From Chloroflexota bacterium (lineage in GTDB: Bacteria; Chloroflexota; Dehalococcoidia; Lucifugimonadales; Lucifugimonadaceae): DNA of 64,000 nucleotides. Where the stretch lies: positions 1 to 64,000 of the forward strand of contig JAQCHZ010000011.1 of NCBI GenBank assembly GCA_027618835.1. Direction: 5' to 3'. The position numbers and the translations under genes are program-made. Positions within the stretch are counted from its first letter, which is position 1. The number at the start of each line of letters is the position of its first letter. This document shows, piece by piece, positions 56,928 through 64,000 of this stretch. The notes beneath the pieces are model-generated. The model saw only the letters and a list, made by a program, of their open reading frames with translations, did no database searches and was not told where the DNA came from.

Positions 56928-58156
56928 TATGAAACTGGCGCTCCTGTTACGACTTCGTCAAACGAACGAACCGTCGGGTCGATAGTTACAGTTTTGACTG
57001 AATCTGCGATAGCTTCAAGGGTTTTGAGGCCTGTACCCGTGATAAGTGCAACAGTTTCTTCGTCGGGACCGATCACACCTTCACGAGCAAGTCGACGAAG
57101 CGCTGAAATGACAACGCCACCGGCAGTTTCAGTGAAGATTCCTTCGGTTTCGGCTAGAAGCTTCATGCATTCAGCAATTTCGCTTTCGGGGACAATTGTT
57201 CCAGATCCGCCGGTCTTGTTAGCAATACTAACGCTGTACATGCCGTCGGCCGGTGACCCGATAGCGAGTGATTTGGCGATGGTGTCCGGAACAACGGGTT
57301 TCGGGTATGCCTGACCTTCTATGAACGCCTTGGCAACTGGCGAACAACCGAACGGCTGTGCGATGTGCATTTTCGTGTCGGCGCTGTCGATAAGTCCAAG
57401 CTGAGCGAACTCTTGTAGACCTTTGTAGACCTTTGTGAATAGTGATCCAGATGCGACAGGTACGACGACATGCTTAGGGGCATGCCAACCGAGTTGTTCT
57501 GCTAGTTCGTAGCCAATCGACTTGCTGCCTTCTGCGTAGTACGGACGCATGTTGATATTGACGAACGCCCATCGTCGGTCGTCGCCAAGTTCCGAGCAGA
57601 GGCGGTTTACGTCGTCGTAGTTACCGTTAACCAGTACGACAGATCCAAATATGGCTGCGCCGAGAATCTTTCCTCTTTCGAGGTCAGCTGGAATAAACAC
57701 CATCGTGTTCATTCCAGCTTTAGCCCCATGGGCAGCGGTGGCACCAGCGAGGTTTCCAGTAGAAGCGCAGGCGATGGTGTCGAAATCGAATTCAACGGCT
57801 TTGGTTGCTGCAACAGATACGACACGATCCTTGAAGGAGTGGGTCGGGTTTGCCGCGTCGTTCTTGATCCAAAGATTGTTGAGACCGAGCTCTTTGCCGA
57901 GGTTGTCGGCTTTGAGCAGTGGGGTCATCCCAGCGCCGATGTTGACAGCGTTATCTCTGCTGGCAGGCAGAAGCTCGTCGTATCGCCAGATGGTAAGTGG
58001 ACCGTCTTGGATCGATTCTCGGCTAATGTTTTTGGCGATCGCGTCGTAGTCATAGTTGACTTCTAGCGGACCAAAACAAAAGTCGCAAACATAGATCGGC
58101 TCTTGTGGGTAGTCACGACCGCACTCTTTGCAGCGCAGGGACTGGACGTTTGTCAA
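56927..58156 (-). CDS. thrC: Threonine synthase (PLP fold II)
   Basis: LRCKECGRDYPQEPIYVCDFCFGPLEVNYDY; LWIKNDAANPTHSFKDRVVSVAATKA; CASTGNLAGATAAHGAKAGM. Confidence 0.92.
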   Translation of the reverse strand: MTNVQSLRCKECGRDYPQEPIYVCDFCFGPLEVNYDYDAIAKNISRESIQDGPLTIWRYDELLPASRDNAVNIGAGMTPLLKADNLGKELGLNNLWIKNDAANPTHSFKDRVVSVAATKAVEFDFDTIACASTGNLAGATAAHGAKAGMNTMVFIPADLERGKILGAAIFGSVVLVNGNYDDVNRLCSELGDDRRWAFVNINMRPYYAEGSKSIGYELAEQLGWHAPKHVVVPVASGSLFTKVYKGLQEFAQLGLIDSADTKMHIAQPFGCSPVAKAFIEGQAYPKPVVPDTIAKSLAIGSPADGMYSVSIANKTGGSGTIVPESEIAECMKLLAETEGIFTETAGGVVISALRRLAREGVIGPDEETVALITGTGLKTLEAIADSVKTVTIDPTVRSFDEVVTGAPVS

Positions 58157-58443
58157 TTTCTAATCTGGACCTCTCAACGGAAGGAGTTGCATACATCACT
58201 TCCGGCAGCCCGGCCGGGAGTGACAACAGCAGCTCCTGATCCGAAGCTCGTTGATTCACCGACAACCTGAGAGATTTTGAATTGGAATCTAAAATCTCTG
58301 AGGGAGTAGAACTAGTTATTAACAGTATGGGTGAGAATGTTCAGCGTCAATTTGTTTGGCGTGGTTACTCTTGATTACTTTATGATCAGTACGCCGTAAA
58401 AATTAGCAATTGTAGCCCGTAACGCTCCACTGAGTACTGAATT

Positions 58444-59322
58444 CTAAGGAGATAGTGCGACCACAAGCGCACCTACTCCGATTGCGGTAGCACCAATTAT
58501 TCGATACTTGCCGACCGATTCTTTGAGGATCAGAGCGGCGAATACGACTCCGAAGACGATAGCCAACTCTCGGAATGGGCCCACGTAGCTAACCGGTGCA
58601 AGCCTGAATGCTGTTAGCACCAGTCCGTACGATGTGAACTGGAGCAATCCGCCGAAGACTCCGATCTTCCAACCTGACTTGAATTCTTTTGAAAAGTCAG
58701 GATTCGAGTATGACCTACGAAGAATTGGCAGAACACCGAGTGATCCACCCAGTTGAACCATGAACATATACAGAAGTGGCTCGACGTACTCGACACCCCG
58801 TTTGTCCCAATTCGAGTAACTGGCGATCAGTAGTCCGGTTGCTATAGCAAATGCCAGACCCCGATCAGCCAATAGTGATCGAGGGCTCAGCCAGATTCTG
58901 AGACCAACTCCCGATGACGAGCCTACCACTAATACACCCAGAAAAATCGCCAATATCCCAGCCACGGCTTGTAGCGATACAGATTCGCTGAGTATCAGGA
59001 CACCGAATACCGGAATAAGTGCAAGGCCAAGTCCACGAGCTACCGGGTAAACAACCGACAAGTCACCGTGCTTATACGCTTTTCCAAGAGTGAAAAAGTA
59101 TCCGATGTGGAGAACGATGGTACCGAAGATGAACACCCATCCGGTTGCAGGCGGTGCTTCAGTCAGAAGGTAGAAGACAGCAAACGGGAGTGCGATGATC
59201 CCGCCTAGAAACGCCATGAACCAATTCGTCAGCTCAGGAACGTTCGATTTACGAACCAGTAAGTTCCACGAAGCGTGGGCTACGGCAGCGATTAGAACGA
59301 GTACAACCGCTGTGCCGGTCAT
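58444..59322 (-). CDS. EamA/DMT-family transporter
   Basis: Ten-TM-like hydrophobic pattern with two EamA repeats (SVVYPVARGLGLALIPVFGVLILSESVSLQAVAGILAIFLGVLVV; SYVGPFRELAIVFGVVFAALILKESVGKYRIIGATAIGVGALVV). Confidence 0.88.
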   Translation of the reverse strand: MTGTAVVLVLIAAVAHASWNLLVRKSNVPELTNWFMAFLGGIIALPFAVFYLLTEAPPATGWVFIFGTIVLHIGYFFTLGKAYKHGDLSVVYPVARGLGLALIPVFGVLILSESVSLQAVAGILAIFLGVLVVGSSSGVGLRIWLSPRSLLADRGLAFAIATGLLIASYSNWDKRGVEYVEPLLYMFMVQLGGSLGVLPILRRSYSNPDFSKEFKSGWKIGVFGGLLQFTSYGLVLTAFRLAPVSYVGPFRELAIVFGVVFAALILKESVGKYRIIGATAIGVGALVVALSP

Positions 59323-59346
59323 ATAAGAGTCGATTCAGTTGAAGAA

Positions 59347-59738
59347 CTAACGGCTCTTCTGTTCTTGGTAAGCAGCCAACGCCCAGTCGACACGAAGCTC
59401 AACATCACCATCTGCCCAAGGCTTGGTTATGTACTCAACGGCACCGAGTGAACGCGCCATCGCCATGTCTTCAGGTCGACCTTTAGCAGTGACCATGATA
59501 CAGGGATAGAACTGGTACGAGTATCGGCCTTCAGTGTGGCAAGAGCGTCGATGCCATTGACACGGGGCATCATCACATCCATTAAGACAACGTTTGGTGA
59601 TTCGGATATTGCAAGATCAAAAACTTGATCGCCATCTTCAGCTTCGATAATGTCATGTCCGGCGTCTTCCAGAATGGTTGCAAGAGCAAGACTCACATCC
59701 GGGCTGTCATCGACAACTAGTATTCGGGCAAATTGCAA
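59347..59738 (-). pseudogene. Response regulator receiver protein with a single-base frameshift
   Basis: RILVVDDSPDVSLALATILEDAGHDIIEAEDG..VVLMDVMMPRVNG..TSSIPV, then a frame change to MVTAKGRPEDMAMARSLGAVEYITKPWADGDVELRVDWALAAYQEQKSR*. Confidence 0.8.
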
Positions 59739-59936
59739 ATTACCTCTGCATGAAACGATTGTGGTTCATCTGCAAGCAGATCTAACCTACTGCGCCATAC
59801 ACTTGATTCTTCCACAGTTCGACAGAAATTTCACTCAAACACATTGTGTAGATTACGTACAATTTCGATATCTAAGTAGATGACGGCATACCTGAATGTA
59901 TCACCGGTAATACCTGTACGAATAACAAGGACTTTC

Positions 59937-61010
59937 ATGCATTATCAAGACGAACGGACGACTGGCTGTCGAATATCTGATTCATGGACATACAGGGGAT
60001 TGAAGACTGTTGTTCTGGAAAACGAGTTGCTGAGGGTTTCGATAATCGCAGACAAGGGCGCAGATGTTTTCGAGTTAACTCACAAGAAGACCGACACTGA
60101 GTTCATGTGGAGAACGCCGTGGTCTGTCAGGAACCAGAGTTTATCGACGCCACCAACGGGCAACGGCGATCACATTTGGCATGATTCGTATATCGGTGGA
60201 TGGCAAACAATTGCGCCAACGGGCGGTCCTCCTCAAACCTACGCAAATGCCGATTTGGGGCAGCACACCGAGGCGACACTTATGCCGTGGGATGCAGTGA
60301 TCGTTGAGGATTCAACAGAGAAGGTGAGTGCCAAGTTCACTGTTAGAACTGTTCGCACACCATTTTGGATCGAAAAAGTGGTTTCGCTAGAAGCTGGAAG
60401 TCCGGTACTCACGGTGACCGACACTCTGACAAATCAGGCTGAGGAAAATGCTGAAGCTCAGTGGGGTCAGCACGTCGCGTTAGGTGACCCATTTGTGACA
60501 GCGAACTGCCGACTGGATATGGCGCCCGCTGATCATTTTGTTCCCGAACGAGGTGGCGACCGGCTAATGGATGGCCATGTTGGCAAGTGGCCTACGGCTG
60601 TCGACCCTGACGGTAACGAAGTTGATTTGAGTAGCTTCCCTCCGAAGTCAGATCGAGTACAAGATTACTCAGTGTTTAAAAACCAAAAAGAAGGCTGGTA
60701 CGCCGTGACTAATCCCGATCGCGGTGTTGGATTCGGGCTGGCATACCCGGTAGAAACGTTCAAATACCTCTGGTACTGGCAGGTTTTCGGTGGAGCATCG
60801 GGATACCCGTGGTACGGACGAACATACAACGTTGGTCTGGAGCCATTTACGAGTCTGAGCGCAGGAATTCCCGAGCCGGGCTCTGATCAACGGACTTCGA
60901 TTATTTTCAAGCCAGGCGAAACTCGGAGCGCGACAGTTAGAGCCGTGGTGTACGAAAGCACAACTGGAGTTTCAAGGATTTCCCCTGAGGGCGATGTGAC
61001 TGTTAGCTAG
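59937..61010 (+). CDS. DUF4432 / aldose 1-epimerase-like protein, copy 1
   Basis: MHYQDERTTGCRISDSWTYRGLKTVVLENELLRVSIIADKGADVFELTHKKTDTEFMWRTPW..GWQTIAPTGG; galactose-mutarotase-like. Confidence 0.8.
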   Translation: MHYQDERTTGCRISDSWTYRGLKTVVLENELLRVSIIADKGADVFELTHKKTDTEFMWRTPWSVRNQSLSTPPTGNGDHIWHDSYIGGWQTIAPTGGPPQTYANADLGQHTEATLMPWDAVIVEDSTEKVSAKFTVRTVRTPFWIEKVVSLEAGSPVLTVTDTLTNQAEENAEAQWGQHVALGDPFVTANCRLDMAPADHFVPERGGDRLMDGHVGKWPTAVDPDGNEVDLSSFPPKSDRVQDYSVFKNQKEGWYAVTNPDRGVGFGLAYPVETFKYLWYWQVFGGASGYPWYGRTYNVGLEPFTSLSAGIPEPGSDQRTSIIFKPGETRSATVRAVVYESTTGVSRISPEGDVTVS

Positions 61011-61032
61011 CGGTTAAGGAATGTAAGAAACG

Positions 61033-61083
61033 AAAAACGGGCGGAGAGTCAGAATTGTTGCTCTGAAACTCCGCCCGTTTTTT
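61033..61083. terminator. Rho-independent terminator between convergent DUF4432 and enolase-superfamily genes
   Basis: AAAAACGGGCGGAG ... CTCCGCCCGTTTTTTT long stem with T tract; A tract suggests bidirectional use. Confidence 0.88.
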
Positions 61084-61104
61084 TATCGCTTGATTCTCTA
61101 GAAT

Positions 61105-62277
61105 TTACGCCTCGGCGAGAACACCTGCATCTGTTTGATGCGCTCGGATCCAGTCCCAGTCAAGTGGTACTCCGATGCCTGGTCCGTCTGGAGCAAACAC
61201 GTTGCCATCGCTGTCGATTCCATCGAGATTGTCGTTGTACCCAAGGTAGACCGGAGCTTTGGTGGTCTTCACCTTCGGATGAACGAGTCCAAGTTCGAAG
61301 AAGTTTGTATTGCGAATCGACGACATGATATGGCGGTGCACAGGGCCAGGACCGTGGAGTTCAACGTCGAGTCCGAATCCTTCTGAAGCATGTGCAATTT
61401 TCATCGCTCCGGTCACGCCGCCGTCTTCATGGGCGCCAGCGCGTACATAGTCCGTGCCCTCAGCAACGATGAAATCGACGTGCTGTTCGAGGAGTCGAAT
61501 GTGCTCGGTCTGCAAGATTGGTGTTTTGACCATTTGACGAAGTTTGCGGTGAGCAAACTGCGATACTCCGCCGTCCTGATACGGATCTTCCCACCAGAAG
61601 AAGTTCGCTTCGTCGCATGCTCGGCCAAGCCTTAGCGCATCGCCAAAATTCTTCACTTCGCACGCAGGGTCGATCAGTAGATCGAGTCGACCGGCGAATT
61701 GCTTACCAAGATTCAGTACGTTGTCGACTTCACGCTGAATATTGCTTCCGGCGAGTCCCCAGCCGTGGACCTTAAACGACCGGTAGCCCATTTCGTAGCA
61801 CTGTTCGGCGAAATCGGCGAAGTCTTCGGGAGTTGCGAGTCCGCCATTCTCATCGCCGTGCAGGGTCGATGCGTAAGCAGGGAGTGCTTTCTTCTCGCCG
61901 CCGAGAAGACGATAGAGAGGTTCATCGTAGAACTTGCCAGCGATGTCCCAGAGCGCTATATCGATCACACCGACGCCTAGCATTGCTCCGTGTCGGAGGC
62001 CGCGTTTGGTGTCGTTGTAGATTTTTTCACGTGATAGTGCGTCTTTACCGATCAGGTATTCAGCGACTGTTTGAACATCGCCTATAGCGCGCCCGATTTC
62101 AGGATATTCACCGACGATTCCTTGGTCGGTGTGGATCTGGAGCACGGTTCCAGATTGCTTCAACTTGGAGCCAGCTTCGTAAACCATGTTGAACGTGTTG
62201 TAGTCCTTGCCAACGTTGTCGAGCTCGTGCTCATAGGTCGTGACAGAGACTTTGGTGATCTTCGGACTGGCTTTCAT
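61105..62277 (-). CDS. Mandelate racemase/muconate lactonizing enzyme family (enolase superfamily) dehydratase
   Basis: GAMLGVGVIDIALWDIAGKFYDEPLYRLLGG..YRSFKVHGWG..LLIDPACEV..FFWWEDPYQDGG..VKTPILQTEHI. Confidence 0.92.
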   Translation of the reverse strand: MKASPKITKVSVTTYEHELDNVGKDYNTFNMVYEAGSKLKQSGTVLQIHTDQGIVGEYPEIGRAIGDVQTVAEYLIGKDALSREKIYNDTKRGLRHGAMLGVGVIDIALWDIAGKFYDEPLYRLLGGEKKALPAYASTLHGDENGGLATPEDFADFAEQCYEMGYRSFKVHGWGLAGSNIQREVDNVLNLGKQFAGRLDLLIDPACEVKNFGDALRLGRACDEANFFWWEDPYQDGGVSQFAHRKLRQMVKTPILQTEHIRLLEQHVDFIVAEGTDYVRAGAHEDGGVTGAMKIAHASEGFGLDVELHGPGPVHRHIMSSIRNTNFFELGLVHPKVKTTKAPVYLGYNDNLDGIDSDGNVFAPDGPGIGVPLDWDWIRAHQTDAGVLAEA

Positions 62278-62485
62278 TTCATTCTCCTAGTTGATAGCTG
62301 TTGTGATGACTCGACGGACTGTTAGGAAGCAGCAATATGCGCCTAACTGAATTGAATTCGCTGCGAGATGTTAGCACTTCTATGCTGATGAATTCATCAC
62401 AGCAATGACGATTGCAGAAGATTGTGCTGCGTGTAGAATTCCGTCGAAATCGACCTAAACTATCGGTAAACTCAACTACAGACAT

Positions 62486-63547
62486 ATGCAAGCTATCGTT
62501 TATCACGACAACAAAGACGTCAGACTCGAAGAGATCGCCGAGCCAAATCCGGGTCCCGGCGAGGTGAAGTTACGGATTACCGGAACGTCTATCTGCGCTA
62601 CGGATATCGAAGAATGGCAGTACGGACCGTTATGGGTGCAGCACGGATCACCCAACGCGATGACCGGCAAGCAGACTCCACTTGTTCTGGGACACGAAAC
62701 AGCGGGAACCGTCGCCGAGCTCGGAGACGGCGTCGATAACGTTGCGGTTGGCGATCGAGTAGCGATCAACACAGTTCTTACTTGCGAGACTTGTTTTTGG
62801 TGCATGAGAGGGCAGCAGGCCGTTTGTCCGAATATGGCAGTTGCGGGTTTCATGGCAGACGGCGGACTCGCTGAATTTATGGTCTGGCCTGCAGACAAAT
62901 TAGTACCGATGCCCGACAGCATCTCGGATGCCGAAGGACCGCTCCTTGAGCCAGCGACAGTGGCGGTGCATGGTGTGCGTCGTTCAGGAGTTCGACCAGG
63001 AGACAATGTCGCCGTGCTCGGGTGCGGTACGGTCGGGTTGCTGACAGTTCAAGCGTTCAAGGCAGCTGGTGCACGAGTAATCGCCATCGACGTGCGAGAA
63101 CAAAGTCTGACCCTTGCTAAAGAGCTTGGAGCTGATGAGACCGTTAGCTCCCGCGATGAATCTGCGGCGGCGGCTCAGTTATTGGAACTTACTGGTGGAA
63201 TAGGTCCGGACATCGTTGTCGAAACCGCTGGAGCGAAGGAAACACCTCGCATGGCGATTGGGTGGACGCGCCGAGGCGGTACGACGCTGTTGCTAGGAAT
63301 CTACTCAACCACCCCTGAGATCAATTTTAACAATGTGGTCGGACCTGAAATTACCATAATCGGATCAGTGGCTACATCACCAGGTGATCTCGAAGCTGCC
63401 GTCGAATTGGTTGGCAACGGCAGTATCAACGTGAAGCCGCTCATATCGGAGATTGTTCCGCTGAGTCGGGCTATGGAAGATGGGTTCCATAGAATGCTCG
63501 ATCCGAACAAAGATATTTACCGAATCGTAATTCAGCCCGGATCGTAG
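62486..63547 (+). CDS. Zinc-dependent alcohol/polyol dehydrogenase (MDR family)
   Basis: GTSICATDIEEWQYG..PLVLGHETAGTVAELGDGVDNVAVGDRVAINTVLTCETCFWCMRGQQAVCPN..VAVLGCGTVGLLTVQAFKAAGARVIAID. Confidence 0.93.
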   Translation: MQAIVYHDNKDVRLEEIAEPNPGPGEVKLRITGTSICATDIEEWQYGPLWVQHGSPNAMTGKQTPLVLGHETAGTVAELGDGVDNVAVGDRVAINTVLTCETCFWCMRGQQAVCPNMAVAGFMADGGLAEFMVWPADKLVPMPDSISDAEGPLLEPATVAVHGVRRSGVRPGDNVAVLGCGTVGLLTVQAFKAAGARVIAIDVREQSLTLAKELGADETVSSRDESAAAAQLLELTGGIGPDIVVETAGAKETPRMAIGWTRRGGTTLLLGIYSTTPEINFNNVVGPEITIIGSVATSPGDLEAAVELVGNGSINVKPLISEIVPLSRAMEDGFHRMLDPNKDIYRIVIQPGS

Positions 63548-63562
63548 AAAGGCTTCAACAGA

Positions 63563-64000
63563 TTGCACTATCAAGACGAGCGAACGACCGGCTGTAGGGT
63601 TTCAGATTCTTGGACGTATCGGGGACTGAAGACCGTTGTTCTTGAGAACGAACTTGTGCGAATTACGGTGCTTGCGGACAAAGGATCTGACATCTACAGC
63701 TTCGTTCACAAGCCGACCGACACCGATTTCATGTGGAAGACGCCTTGGGGTGTTCGTGATCCCAGTAAGACCGTCCCGCCAACGGGAGACCCAAGTTCGA
63801 TTTGGCTCGATTTCTACGAAGGTGGTTGGCAAACCGTGGTTCCGCATGGGGGATATTCAGATCAGGTTTACGGTGCCGACTTCGGGATTCATGGTGATGT
63901 GAACTTGATTCCGTGGGACACCGTGATAGTAGAAGACACTCCTGAATCGGTAAGTGTACGATTCAGTGCCAAGAGCGTTCGCATGCCGATGAAAGTATCG
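63563..64000 (+). CDS. DUF4432 / aldose 1-epimerase-like protein, copy 2 (runs off the window)
   Basis: TTG-initiated frame LHYQDERTTGCRVSDSWTYRGLKTVVLENELVRITVLADKGSDIYSFVHKPTDTDFMWKTPWGVRDPSK.. clearly homologous to 59937..61010; absent from the ORF track. Confidence 0.8.
   Translation, partial: MHYQDERTTGCRVSDSWTYRGLKTVVLENELVRITVLADKGSDIYSFVHKPTDTDFMWKTPWGVRDPSKTVPPTGDPSSIWLDFYEGGWQTVVPHGGYSDQVYGADFGIHGDVNLIPWDTVIVEDTPESVSVRFSAKSVRMPMKVS

Noticed and set aside
1-64000. CRISPR arrays, IS elements, prophage, toxin-antitoxin or defence islands
   Set aside because: No regularly spaced repeats, transposases, integrases or recognisable defence proteins were seen in the translations.

Overview
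The 64 kb window is densely coding on both strands, with moderate GC. I read it as a chromosomal segment of a free-living bacterium, plausibly Chloroflexota/SAR202-like; that assignment is inference from gene content only. Recognisable blocks: L-2-hydroxyglutarate oxidase divergent from lutABC plus glycerate kinase; a tandem pair of M20 amidohydrolases; tyrA-aroA-gmk; a PAC2-family protein with an unassigned partner; one tRNA-Thr; a minus-strand operon with RamA-like ASKHA reactivase, corrinoid protein, UroD-type methyltransferase, homocysteine methyltransferase and a PF13769-like protein, plus two small uncharacterised proteins; an ABC transporter of SBP and two permeases with no ATPases; a sugar-acid oxidoreductase/dehydratase cluster; rnd, thiolase, MscS, alaS-ruvX and aroE-aroC-aroK-aroB; a threonine synthase-NIL-MoaD operon; and an enolase-superfamily/Zn-ADH/DUF4432 sugar cluster at the right end. 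At least four loci look decayed (moxR-transglutaminase, trehalose-6-phosphate synthase, two response regulators), and a truncated DUF362 may be a fifth. The strongest candidate for an undescribed system is the corrinoid/methyl-transfer operon (about 21.5-28.7 kb) with its two unassigned proteins. Next are the thrC-NIL-MoaD operon and a possible pseudoknotted RNA at about 19.46-19.60 kb. No CRISPR array, prophage, IS element or integrase was seen. All family calls come from reading the translations; no database search was run.
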